Assembly (NCBI GenBank): GCA_029204225.1
Contig: CM055109.1
Location: forward strand, 26,912,178-26,976,177
Source: Diphasiastrum complanatum
Taxonomy: Eukaryota > Streptophyta > Lycopodiopsida > Lycopodiales > Lycopodiaceae
Length of the DNA stretch: 64,000 nt
Reading direction: 5' to 3'
How positions within the stretch are numbered: position 1 is the first letter of the stretch; each line of letters opens with the position of its first letter. The position numbers were made by a program, and so were the translations under genes. The notes beneath the pieces were generated by a model. That model saw only the letters and a list, made by a program, of their open reading frames with translations, searched no databases and was not told the DNA's origin. Below, piece by piece: positions 23,500-36,900 of the stretch.

Positions 23500-26400
23500 A
23501 GAATTAGAATTATTATTATTATTATTAACGTCTTTTGGTACCCAAAGGTACATAAGACAAAAGAGAATACAAAAGGTGAGGAGCATTGTCCGCATACGGA
23601 CTTATGTACTAGTAAAAGGAAAAGAAGACAAGAAACTAGCATATCTATCTCGCTATCTCTAAGAAGAAGTATCCAAGCTTGACCACCAGCTTGCGAGGGT
23701 ACAATGCAAGAGCTTAACCACCTGGTCTGCGGAGGAGACTAGCTACGAGTAAGCTGAAAATAATGAGTGATAGTAGTAGTGGAGCGTGCTGTAGACTGGC
23801 GAGAAGCCCGTGAAGATCTGGTGATCCTGGAACTAGTCAAAGTATGTGAGACTCTCTGTGTCTTCGATCTCTGAGTGGGGACTTCAAAATCCAAAACGGA
23901 AATATCCTCTCTGTCTCGCTTCTGGAAAAACTGGGTAATATGAGCCTGGCCGTGATCCATATCTGTGGTAGGTAGAAGTGAAGCTTGTAGAGTATACATC
24001 TCTCTCAATAGAAGACCTACACATCTGGAGTCTGGATACTCGAGGAACGATCGCAACATGAGAGGGGTATCTCTGTATAAACAATGGTAACGCCCCCTGA
24101 TCTCATAATATACTGGACAACGAAAGATGAAATGGAACTCATCCTCCATCTCATGAAGAGAACAAAGCTGACATATCCTCTGCAATCTGGGAGTGTCCGT
24201 GTATCTACCCGTCTCAATAGCCAGCTGATGAGAAGAGACTCGGAGCTGTCCCATACGGTACCGCAGACCAAAAGATAATGGCTGTGTAAGATATGCTGGA
24301 AGGACATGGGTACCTGTAGTATCCAACCGTAGTAGATGTGTGCCATAGAATGTATCTTGACCTTGTTAGGGTCGGGCTGTGACCATATAGTGCGTATGTA
24401 GCTACGATAAATATGCTGTCTGATATAAGCATGGGTCCCGCTCGAAAGATCAAGTACGGATAAGCCCCAAGTCCGAAGAAGGGCTGAGACATTGCCAAAC
24501 CAAGAATGCTTGGCCCCCTGTCCAGCAATGGTGCGTGATGAAGTGAGAGCAGCAACAATAAATCTGGAAGTGTCTAACTCTGATATCCTGTGAAGAAAGG
24601 TAATGATCTGAAATATAGCACCGATAACTAGGGGAGGGGAAGCAAACTCCGCTAATATGATATCATGTGGCACCGAGGGCTTAGCGCTAATCATCCTGCT
24701 AAGCATGAGAATCTGGATACGAGTAAGATCCCTCCAAGTGTCACGTGATAAATCAGGACACCAAGTCTCAACAGAGTATAAAACAACCGGGGAGACAGTG
24801 GTAGAAAATAGTAAGCATCTGGTAGCAGGGTCCTGTACATAATATGTGGAACAGAATCTCTCCATATGAACTAGAGAAGTATGCCCCTTATGGAGTCTGC
24901 CGGTCGGAATGTGAGTAGCATCAACATATAGGAGAATGGGGATAATAATATCTGCTAAGGGACAGCCCTCTCCACCGAATAATCCGCTCGAGGTCATCAA
25001 TATATAGTGCAAAGAGAGTAGGAGATAAGGGGCAGCCCTGCTTCACTCCAATAGTAGAATGGATCAGCGGGGACCAACCATTACCGTCCCTGAACCGCGC
25101 CCAAACTCGCTCATATAAAGTAATGATCGCGTCAATAGTCTCACCTGTGAAGCCAAGTGAAGATAATCTCTGGAAAAGGAGATGTCTCGGAACTGAGTCA
25201 AAAGCTTTGCGGAAGTCAACAAAGCAACAATAAACTCTCTGTCTCTGATGTCGTGCTTCCTCAATGATGCATCTCAAGATGAAAATCTGATCTGAGGTAG
25301 AGTATCCTGGTCTGAACCCAGCCTGACCCATAGCATGTAAATCCTCAGTCTCAGCAAAAGATCCAGTAACCGTCTGTAAAATGGAACCATAATTCTTAGC
25401 CAAAGTGTGACCAATCATAATAGTACGATAGTTTTCTACATTTACGGGATCACCTGCCTTGAGAATGGGATGAAGGATATTAGTACACCATGTAGGAAAA
25501 CCAGAGGTCACAGCAGTGTTAAAAGCGTGAGCAATAAAGGGTGAGATAAGATGTGCTACAGGTTTTAGGAAATCCACGTTAGAGAATCATAGTCAGTGGC
25601 TTTATGAAGTTTGGCATGGTTAATGGCATTTTCAACCATGTGTGGAGTAAAAAGCGTGCAGCGGGCAGGTCGTGGTGAGAGTAAGGTAGGAGGGGAGTCT
25701 AGGGTATAAAGTTTTGTGGCATATTCGACCCAAGATTCAGTTGCTATGGGGGCCAAAGTCGAAGAGGATCTGGTGAAATGTTTCCAGAAAAAGGAGGAGG
25801 AAGGGGAATCTAAAGAGTCGATTAACCTTTGGCAGAGTGATTGTAGGTACGTTATCTTCTTTGTTCTGGTGGCTTTATAATACTTTTTCTGGTGTTGTTT
25901 GAGTGTTGTAGGGGAGTGTAATCTGGTGTAGCATGGATCTGGCTGAGTTGAGAAGAGTTTAATTCTTCCTATCTGCAATCTCGTTATGTTGAGGTGAATA
26001 GGAAGTGGTGAATTGTCTTCTGATACCATGTTTTGCCATGTCGTTGGACCTCTTGTTAGAGTGGTAAAGGTATTCGCCGCCACCATCAATTCAGAGAGCT
26101 TTCACTTTTGTAGATGTTTTGTAGATATACCACATGTTTGTGAAGAGAGCGACATTCTGCATCATACCAGCGGTTGTGAACACGTCTATGAGATGATATC
26201 GTCTTGGTGGGGAAAGATGAGGACACCGCAGATAAGAGGGATTTAGAGAGAAAAGTGGCTTGTTGGACAGGGCTGTGGTGTAGTTGGCGAGTCCAGAGTG
26301 AGTAAAAGGAACACGTTTGTTAGTAGAAGAGGAGCGTGGAACTTTAGAAGATGGGGTTATGTGATCATCTCAGAGTGCCTGAAATGGGTCCCCACCAAAT

Positions 26401-29400
26401 TCAGCAAACGCCGAAGTCTGTGGAGCAAAGTAACATACAGCCATATAAATGTCCTGAGGTAATCCCAAATAATGAACCAATAGTATGTAGTCATATATAT
26501 CGAGCATATGGATCTTGCTTAACCATCTTAACTGCGGTGTCTCTGTATAAACAAGCTACTCCGCCAGATCCACGACAGGTTTTTCCCCTCACAAATGGGT
26601 GAAAAACAGATTGCCAAGAATAATCCTGTATATGTGGAAGAGGATGATATAAGGACTTATGGGTTTCAGCCAACATCAAAATGTCACATTTGCTTATAAA
26701 ATCAGTGAAATCTCCTGTCGATGATGATGATAAAAAACCATTGCAATTCCAGAAGCCAAGTCTCAAAATGGTAGGGGAAGAAGAAGAAGAAGAAGAAGAA
26801 GAAGAAGAAGAAGAAGAAGAAGAAGAACCTTTATTAATGTCTTTTCCATGCCAAAAGGCATATAAGACAGATAAAAGTATATGTCAAGTATGTGGTAACA
26901 GTGGGAGCGTATATAAACGTCTCCAAAAAAACTATGCATAGAAAGGAACAACATAACTAAATACTACAAACTGTCAATAAGTGGGAGCATAATAAATGCT
27001 AAATGTAAAATCATATCATCTAGCACTGCTACTGAAAAAGGATGTGATACGAGCTGTAGTATGAGGTAATACTTGTCGTCGTTGACGTCGTCTAGGAGGG
27101 CGAGAGCTGCGTGCTCTCATGATAGGATGGGTAGTGCGAGCTGCAGCATGACTATGAGTGGTGCACTGTCTCTGATATCTGTGAGGTGGTGCATCGTCGT
27201 CATCAGCAGACTCAGTGTCTCGACATGGTTGTATCCTAGAGAAAAATGAGGTAATTTGAGCCTGAGAGTTGGGATGTGGCTGATGAGCTGACTGGTACAT
27301 ATCATGTCATAGCAGGAACATCTTTCGTATCATAAGTGCAACACAGCGAGGGTCTTGATATGCAATGAGCGATCGAAGTGTAGTAGGCATGTCTCGTAAT
27401 AGGCAGTGGTATCTCAATCTGATCTCATAATATATAGGGCATCTGAAGTTGAAGTGCTCCTCAGAATCTACCTCATGCAAAGAACATAACTGGCATAGTC
27501 TCTCCTCCCTCGGGGTACCCTGGAATCTCCCAGTCTCAATAGCCAACTGATGTGATGATACTCTGAACTGGCCCAAAGTGAAACGGAGACTGTGTGATAA
27601 TCTTGAAGTTAGATATCGAGGTAGGAGTGGAAACCTGGGGGATCCTGCTCGATGTCGCTAGGTACGATCAAGGTATGCTTTGTATAAAAACCGTTTGATG
27701 TACTGGTGTGTACCCAATGGGAGATCCATGATAGTGATACCAAATGACTCCAAGAGGAAGTGTGATGTCTGAGAGAACCAAGACAACTAGTAACCCTGAG
27801 CCTGAAGATGGTGGGAGGACATAAGTGCAATCCATGTTTATCTCTGCTGTGTATCAGGAAATGCCTGAACCCTCTAGATGTAGGTGATAAGCTGGAAGGA
27901 TGCCTCTATCTGGATAGGAGGGGTGGCGAACTCAGCAAGAATGAAAGGCTTCGCCCGAATCATGCGAGCTAACATGCTGGTCTGTAGTCGTGAAATGTTG
28001 GCCCAATGTGAGGAGGAAAGGCCTATACACCATATCTCTGCTGCATACAAGGCTGAAGGGGTGACAATGGTGTCAAAAAATCTACACTTTCTCGGGGCAT
28101 CTCGAAAAGACTTACGAAAATAGAACCTCTCCAATTGAACAAGGGAAGAGTGACCTTTCCCGAGACTAGAAGTAGCCTCTCTCATATTGAACGTAGGACC
28201 AGTGAAGAGCACACCCACGTAAGTGTATGAAGGAACCACATCTAGAGGCTGTCCAGCAAAAGTAAGCTCCTGGCGTTGCATGAAAGCCCAAGAAGTGTTG
28301 AAGACCATGACTTTGGTCTTCGAAATGTTCACCCCTAAGCCCCAACGGGCACAAAAAGTATGTAAGCAATCCAACTGTCTTTGTAATCCCTCTCTGGTAC
28401 GAGAGAGACTAGTACCACATCATTTGCATAGAGGAGGATAGCAATCAGAATATCACCAAGTCTACAACCGTCACTGCCACTCTGAGAAATGACCCTCTCC
28501 AACTCATCAATGTATAGTCCAAAGAGAACTGGTGGCTTAACCCCAATAGTACTCCAGATCAGCTCAAAATTACCACTGCTATGTCGAAAACAACCCAATA
28601 CTCTCTCGTAGAGAGCCATGACATCTAAAATTATATCCGTCGAGAAGCCCAGATCACGAAGTCTTTGAATGAGCAAGGAGCGTGGGATAGAGTTGAAGGC
28701 TTTTCTGAAGTCCACAAAACAACAATAAACCTTTTCCCTCTTGTGCTTAGCTTCCTCGATAAGAGCTTGAAGGATGAAGATATGATCAATGGTGGAATAG
28801 TGGGCGTGGAACCCTGCCTGACCCAGTTCATGCAATCTCCCGGACTTTGCCTCCATAATAATTGCAGACTGAAGGATGGTGCCATATAACTTCGCGAGAA
28901 CATGCCCAATCATGATAGTGCGGTAATTACCAAGGATCACCATTTTTATGGATAGGGTGGATGATGTTAGTGCACCAAGAGGATGGGAAGCCTGCGACAA
29001 CAACATGGTTAAGGAGAGTGGCTAGTGTAGGGGCAAGTGTGTTAGCAGCGTGAATCAATAATGGGTTTTCAGTTTTTTGATGGCCGCAAGGACCAAATCA
29101 GGGGTAAATAAGGTAAAGTCTGATGGTCGGGGAGAGACAGAGATGGGCGTATCAGTGGGTATAGTGTATAGCTTAGTAGCATAAGTGGTCCAGATACAAA
29201 GGTCGTCCAGGAGAGGGGTGGGGCACTGGGATAAACTCACGCCAAAAGGCACCAGAAGAGGAGCTGAACACGAGGTCCACAAGGCGTTCTCCTTCGGAGT
29301 TATCATGGGCCCCTTTTTTTATGACGGAGTGTACGGTTATAAGATTGACGTGAGGAATGAAGGAGATGTGGGGCATGGAAACGAGCATGGGTGACAACGT

Positions 29401-32355
29401 GATGAAGGGAGCGGCATTTCGTGTCATACCATGGTGGGTGGACAGGGCGAGGTGATCGCGAATGAGATGGCTTCCGGTTATGTGGTTTAGATGGGAAGGT
29501 CAGAGAAGCAGCAGTGTAGAGAGAAGTGGTGAGGAAGGCATCTTGAAATTCCAGTGGTTTGTTGTGGGGAAAAGAGTGAAGTAAGGAGGCAAGAGATTCT
29601 TGCTAGAGTGGTACATAGAATGTGTATTTGGGTGCACCCGGTAGCGTGGGGTGTGATGAGGGTTGAGGGGGTGGGACGTGGCCAATAGCGAACGAAAGGA
29701 ACGAATGATCGAAGAGAGTGGTGGGAGAAATATGGAAACTGTGAATGAGGGGAATGGAGGATGGTGACCCCATGAGGTAACCAACGACACTATGACCACC
29801 GCTGTGAGGGTGACAAGTATAGCTGCCAAAATCTGGCCAGTAAGATAGGCCATTATAAATGGCTAACTCATGTGCCTCGCCAAACTGCAATAGATACTCA
29901 CCATATGTTGTAATAGGTCCTGGTACATCCTCAGAAATCTTGGTGATTCCCATACTGTCTCTATCAAGAGCATGAACTCGAAGCTGGTCTATAGTATCAT
30001 GAAACTCCGTCTGTCGTGAAGCGGTTCTGGCATTAAAATCCCCAGTGAGGAAAATATGCCCCCGCTCTGCGAATCTGATAATGTCTAGTGAGAGGTCCAA
30101 GTAAGGTGATCCGACACCCTCAACAAAAGAAGAAGAAGACTCCAGAGGCAAATAGCATGCAACAATGAAGATTTTCCTGTCCAAGCCGATATCCCATCTA
30201 GTAATCCAAATCCAGATATACCGTGCGTGCTCGTCGTGTATGATAAACTCAATTACCTGATGAAGGGACTCTCTGTAGAGACAAGCCACCCCTCCAGAAC
30301 CTCAGCCACTAGCTGATCTAGTCTCAAGTATGTATACTGAATCCCATCTATACCCTGGAAAGGTGAGTAGCTACTCCTGACTCTCATGAGTCTCCATGAA
30401 AAACAATAGGTCTCGTCCAATAATGAAGTCAATTAGGTCACCTACTGTAGAGGATGAATGAATGCCATCACAATTCCATGCCCCAATCTGGAGACGGTAT
30501 GGATGAGGCCCTAGGATGATGCTCCCAAGATTGGGGACACCAACTAGGGGTGCTAGCAATAAATCGTACCTGTCCATCATGATAGATAGCCCGTCTACTA
30601 GACTCTCAGGCCTCCTGGAAGGCTTCACGCCTCTTCTCAACTTGAATGTAAGTGAGATCATCATCCATATAGATGGTAGTGCCATGTAATTTCTATTGCA
30701 ATTCAAAAGCAACAATTATAAAGAACTTCAATGGATCTTTGATTAGACATTTATCTTCCCTAAACTTGACAATCAAGCCTTGTTTAGTGATTGTAGAGAT
30801 AGAAATGAGGTTCTCTTTTATACCCGAAACATAGAGTATGTCCTTGACATACTTTTCCTGACCGTTGAGCAAAATAAGAGAAATGGCTCCAATGCCTTTG
30901 ATGGGATGAGAGGAGTTGTCTGCACATTGCACTTTGCTTTCATCATTGGTCTTTCTCAGATTTGTGAATGCATCTCGTCAAGAGGTCATGTGCCTTGTAG
31001 CACCACCATCAATGAACCATTCCAAAGGCTGAAAATCTGAAAACTACAACTCTGAATTTCGGCATAAATCTGCTGAAAAACATACTTGACTGCAATCTGA
31101 ATCTTTTTGACTCAAAGATGAGGTAGCCCTGCAATCCATGAAAGCATAATCTTGATTGACAAGAAAAGCTGAGTGAAAAAAACAACAAAAGTATTGCTGA
31201 TTATGAGCTAAATGTAATACTGGATGTTGTTCGAAATCTGCTCATAGATCTAAAGATGTAGGCTAAGAAATCGCATAAAAATCAAATTTGCACCCTTAGA
31301 AGTCTGAACTGAAATCTGAGATTACAACATGAAACAGTATCTCTCACACACACCACAGTGAATGTACTGTAGCGCCCTCCTACAATCAGCGTCTGACCTA
31401 TAGTGCCCTCCTCCAAGGCAAACAGAAGGCTGTCTTACTGAAGAACGAATCACCGCTGGAAAAAAATCAGATTGTCGTTGATTTCTCTCCTACATAAGGG
31501 CGATGGACAGCAAGAGGAAAAGTGCTAGAAAAGTACTAGACAGCCTGCAAGCAATGATCTTATTTGGCTCTGATACCAAACGTTGGAAACTGAAAATCAA
31601 AGAGAGAGCATTCAACACATTGAAACACATAGAAGAACAGAGGAGAAGGTTGGGCGCCCTACTGAAACTCACTGGACTCCAAACTCTCTTTGTGGCTTGC
31701 ATAGAATAGTGGAGGAAATACATGAATATGTAGAGGACCCAAGGTGGGACCAACAATAGGCTGAACACCTAACTTCTCCTACAAGCAACAAGTAAAGGCC
31801 ATGTACCCATAATTTTGGGTCCTTTATTAACAAAGGCTATGGGCCAACAAGTTTCTAATTAGAGGGCCCACAGCTAAAGTATATGACCAAAGTAAATAAC
31901 CAACAGTTACACAATCTCAACCTTTTGGGTCAAAGTAACCTGAAGGTATTTTGTTAGCATTTCCATTATTATAATCTAACAGATATCCCGTCCCATGACC
32001 AACATCGTGATCGAAGACAATGTTTACCACTGCAATCGAGAGTTGTTCAGAGACTTGACAGATTACAGGTACTCGTCTGAGGAAAGGATGTCCTGCGTCT
32101 TCAGCACCATATGTAGTGTTGGGACTATCTATTTTTTCTTACTTCAGTAAAATTCCAGCTCTACTAGGATCTGATACTGACTAGTGTATCATTGTATCAT
32201 TTCAGGTACACAAAGAATTGATTTTAGTTCCTTAATTGAGCTACGTCTAGTTTACTTTGAGTTTGATTTTGGAGACATATTTATGCTCCTGCACAGACAA
32301 TCTATCTATCACACTTGAGAGAGATGTACTATTTGATATAATATGCTTTTTAGCA

Positions 32356-32397
<42 letters not shown>

Positions 32398-33934
32398 CCT
32401 CATCGCGGCTGATCCAGCCAGCGATGGCTGGCAGCCATCGCTGCTCAGTGCGCTGCAGCCACCATCGCCCTCTAGCCTAACGTTGGCAGATTAAGTGACA
32501 AAGGGGCATCATGGCTGAAGGTGACAATCCTCGGTGTGCGTTTCTCATTGGTTGTTGAAAGAAGCAAGGCATGGCCATCGCCTCTCCCACAAACCTGACA
32601 CACAAGTTTTGAAGCGCTCAAGTTTGGACCAGATATAAGGTATTTTTTGCATCTGCATACGAAATACGACCTGTCACAGCTTGTTTTTGGTGTCCCTTTG
32701 TTCACAACGACCTGAATTCTCTAATTGCACACTTTTTTGTGCTTCTTGCGACCTGTCCTGCTCAATATTGGGCACCCGTTGGAGGTAGCAAGTAGTTCCA
32801 CTTGCCTGTCAGTCGCTACTCCTGCCCTGACTGCTCGCTGATTGGGTAGGGTGGCATCCCTCCAGGTCTGCCGCTGCTCTCGGCCTGGTCCTGTGCTCCT
32901 GGCTTGCTCCAGCCATGGATACGGAATGGGTCACCACACGTTGAAAAGGCAACAAAGAACCATTGCCTTCACCATCACTGTCATCGCCATCTTCTATTCC
33001 CCTCAAGGATCTTTGCGGCACTTGCAGTGCTCCACCCCTATGACATTCATAACTAATCTGCAGGTGGATTTGCTTGCACTCAAGGAACGGGTAAATCTAC
33101 TTGAAACGGAAAATACCACTCTCAAGATGCAAATGGCAGCATTAAGCACCGGTGAACCCCGATCAAGTCAAAGCACTGGAGGAGAAAATTCAGACCTCGA
33201 CAAAAAGTTGGGCCGATATGCTCAAAAATACTGAAGCAAAAAGCAATAAGATTGTTTCATAGGCGATGGAAGAACAAGCCAAACGGGAATACAAATCTCA
33301 AAACGTCCGTGTCAGAGGTCTTTCCGAAACCGACCCCCTGCTTGCAGCCAAAGAGCTTCTGGCCTCACTTTCCTATGAGGAAGAAGAAGGCGCCGTGGAA
33401 GCAGCTTGGCACAGTAAGTTCGACTCTTCGGTTGTCTTCATCCGTTTCAAATACACTGATTATCGTAGTGAAGTTCTTAAGCGTTGTGGACATCTTGAAG
33501 GTAGCAACGTTTTCGTTTATGAGGATCTAACTGCCTTACAGTGGAAGGAACGGAAGCAGCTCATTGAGGAAGCAAATGCGTTAGGAAAAGGGTTATTTTC
33601 CGGGATGGTCGACATTTTCTGGTCACCCCATCCGGAATTGATCAGTCAGTGACGCCTCCTACATGAGAGCCTTCTAGTCAGGAGAGAATTTTTCAAACTG
33701 TACTTAAAGTTGCCTCCTGTGGTGAGAGCCTTTCATTGACGCTTGTTAGAGATTGTTCAGAGTTAGGTTGAGAGTTAGAGCACTGAAGAGATATTTTTCT
33801 CTTCTTAGTTAGTTTGGTTTTAGTTATGTTTTTGACGACATTGCTTCGTCTTGGTGCCATCCATTTTGATATACTTGTTCGTCTTATATGCCTTTGGGCA
33901 TGGAAAAGACGTTAATAAAGCTTCTTCTTCTTCT

Positions 33935-33979
<45 letters not shown>

Positions 33980-36900
33980 ATTGCGGAAGCTAAGCAATTT
34001 CTTGAGACTACCCTAGGACACGTGACAGATGAGTTCGATACAGCTTGGAGGACTCAAGGGCACATGTGAGAAGGGTGCATACTTGGAAAATTTCATCGGA
34101 AACCTTTTCCAACAAATGGTACGGTAAGGTTGAAAGGAAGCTTCAATAGGTTCATAGTGATGTGGTAGGTACAATGAAGTCAAACTCCATCGGAGGGTGT
34201 AAGTATTTTGTCACTTTTATTGATGACTTTTCACATTTTACATGGATCTACCCTATGAAATTGAAATCTAAAGTTTGTTAGCATTTCAAAAGCTCTCTTG
34301 CAATGATTGAGAATCAGTTTGGGCACTCATTGAAGACTCTACGTACTGACCAAGGGGGGAGTATATGTCCACAACATTTAGTACTTTTCTGCAAAGTCGA
34401 GGGATCAAGCATCAGATGACAATGTCTTATACGCCTCAGCAAAACGGTGTGGCTGAAAGGAAGAATCACACATCGATGGAGATGGTGCAATGTATGCCCA
34501 AAGCACAAGGCCTGCCACATATAGTGAAGAGAATAAAGGCTATCAACTGTATCACCTGTCTACGGAAAAGTTATTGTAAGTAGAGATGTTAAGTTTGTCG
34601 AGAAGTCTTCTGTCATTGAGGGAACTTCTTAGCCGTCATCTACTTCAACAAGGGACAACTTACATGATGCTAATGTTGATGTGTTTCCTGAGTTTGTGCC
34701 AGCTTCTAGTCATGAAGATGTGAATCAACATGATTCTTAGCAGGTTCAGCCTCCTCAGCCTTCGGTGCAGCCCATTGTACCTCCAGCACAGCCCATTTTG
34801 CCTCCGGAACAGCCTACGGTAGATCATGGACAGAAACTCCTGTTTTGCGTCATTTTGGACAGTCAAGTGGAGCAAAAGGAAAGGCTGTTGGACAGCCCAA
34901 AACAGTCCCAAGGTGGCTGTTAATTACTTTGCGGGACAACAACATGAAACTTCTCTATGAGGGGAAGATTCGAGCCTCTTCAAAATCCTGTTTTTCAGAT
35001 TCTGCATTTATTTCTATTGCTGATTTTGTTGCTGAGCCTGTTTTCTATAAGCAGGCCAACGGAAATAAATGTTGGGAAGAGGCAATGCAGGAAGAGTATG
35101 ACTCCATGAAGAACAAGATCTGGGATCTCGTTGACCTTCCTCATGATAAGAAAGCAATTGGAACCACGTGGGTGTTTAAGATCAAGTATAAGTCCGATGG
35201 TACCATTGAGCGGTACAAAGATCGACTTGTCACCAAAGGCTATGCTCAGAAAAAGGGAATTGATGATGAAGAGACATTTGCGCCTACTGCCAGAATGACT
35301 ACTGTAAGAGTAGTGATTGCCTTGGCTGCCCACCATAGATGGAGTTTGCATCAGCTGGACATAAAGACTGCTTTTCGGAATGGTGAGCTCCAGGAAGAGG
35401 TATACCTTCAGCAACTTGTTGGTTTTGTGATTGTAGGACAAGAAGAGAAAGTGTGTCTACTCAAGAAGGCACTCTATTGGTTGAAGCAGGCACCTAGAGT
35501 GTGATATCAAAAGATACACTCCTATTTTTGCAATCGTGACCTCATTTTTTATTCTCATTCTTCTCTACGTTGATGATATTATTGTTACTGGTAACATCGA
35601 GCAGCAAATAGTAGCCATAAAATCAAATCTTGCTTCAGTTTTTGAGAACTTCAGATTTAGGCCTATCATTTTTATCTCAGCCTTGAGTTTGTGCAAGTAA
35701 ATTCTGGAATCTTCGTCTCTTAACAACGTTATAATAAGCATATTTTGAGACGTTTTGATATGGAAGACTGTAAGCGAGTTGCTACTCCTGTAGAGACAGG
35801 AACTAAGCTGAGCAATCTAGATGCTAGTGATCCATTTGATTCCACATTATATTGTCAAGCTTTTGGCTGTCTAATCTACTTATGTAATTCAAGAACGGAT
35901 ATTTCTTATGCTGTGTCACTTCTAAGTCAGCTCATGCACAAGGCACTCAAAACCTTGGACTTTTGTATCCTTCAGATGGTGATGCCTTCATGTTTGGGTA
36001 TAGTGACTCAGATTGGGGTGGAGATCAAGACACACGGTGCTCTACTAGTGGTAACTGTTTCTTTCTTGGTGATCCAGCCATCTCTTGGCTAAGTAAAAAA
36101 CAGCCCACTGTTGTTACTTCATCTTGTGAAACAAAGTATAGAGCCATTTTTACAGCCACCACATAATGCTTGTGGCTGAGAAGACTACTTGTTGACATGA
36201 AGTTCGGGCAGCCAGCTGCAACCCCTTTCTTGATTGATAGTCAAAGTGCTATCGCAATTGCCAACGATCCTTTTTTCCATGCATGGACCAAGCACATTGA
36301 GATACACTATCACTATGTCAGAGAGTGACTTAATGCAGAACAATTGACGTTGAATATTGTCCTATAGTGGATAATGTTGCAAATGTATTCACAAAGGCAC
36401 TTTCTGAGATTGTGTAACTATGGGTTATCTACTTTGGTCATATACTTTAGTTGTGGGCCCTCTAATTAGAAACTTGCTGGTCCATGGCCTTTGTTAATAA
36501 CCCATAATTATGGGTACATGGCCTTTACTTGAGTTGATTTCATTTCTACCTGTAAAGTAAGCAAGTCCGTCTTCCCCATTGTGGTTTCGGCTGACATCAT
36601 CTTTCCATTTTCTATCTTAGCTCATGTGGATTGACACCTAACCATGAAATCTCTTGCTTTGTGTTCGTAAGAATGTGTCCATTGTAATATAAGTTTGTGT
36701 TGACTCTCCTAGTATTGGATTGTTGTACTCTTGGTCACATTTTGCATTTAACGTTTCTTGATGTGAATCCGCAGAAAAAGAAGTATGTCTCATTAGATAA
36801 TCATTTGCAGGCTACTGGACCATCTGGTCAAATGACTTGGATTCGTGGGGGTCCTCATTCTCTTGACAAGAAAAATATCAAAGAAGCAATTCATGGCAGG

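Larger units (their letters stand above)
23409..26775 (-). mobile_element. LINE A (non-LTR retrotransposon), nearly full ORF2
   Basis: Read on the minus strand: apurinic endonuclease start ([13 protein letters not shown]) 26766-26491; linker 26089-25565; RT 25577-24921 ([48 protein letters not shown]); thumb and connection 25012-24327; CCHC finger ([19 protein letters not shown]) and C-terminal tail 24326-23739; 3' hairpin 23558-23530; then (TAA)n and (TC)n. The catalytic YxDD region is damaged (LLYVDATH, about 24930). The upstream end abuts the LINE B tail. Confidence 0.88.
26776..30690 (-). mobile_element. LINE B (non-LTR retrotransposon), full-length ORF2 with breaks
   Basis: Read on the minus strand: endonuclease about 30530-29603 ([38 protein letters not shown], late motif FDHSFLSF); linker 29427-29055; RT 29006-28335 ([50 protein letters not shown]); YANDVV in place of YADD near 28420; 28374-27874 downstream RT; zinc-finger region 27576-27307 ([19 protein letters not shown]) and PIP tail to 27016; 3' hairpin 26868-26839; (TTC)n tail. 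Confidence 0.87.
32400..33978 (+). mobile_element. ORF1-only (HAL1-like) LINE
   Basis: Has a GC-rich 5' leader (32400-33050), an ORF1-type RNA-binding protein (about 33060-33652), then directly a 3' UTR of about 230 bp ending in the same hairpin and AATAAAG as LINEs A-C, followed by (CTT)n(CT)n. No endonuclease or RT lies between. One stop and a frame change interrupt ORF1. LINEs that keep ORF1 but lack ORF2 are known in mammals as HAL1; this is inferred to be an independent plant case. Confidence 0.7.

Noticed and set aside
23367-23642. Ser/Leu-repeat ORFs
   Set aside because: Translation of the (GA)n tail of LINE A.
26681-26954. Poly-Glu and poly-Leu ORFs on opposite strands
   Set aside because: Translation of the (GAA)n tail of LINE B.
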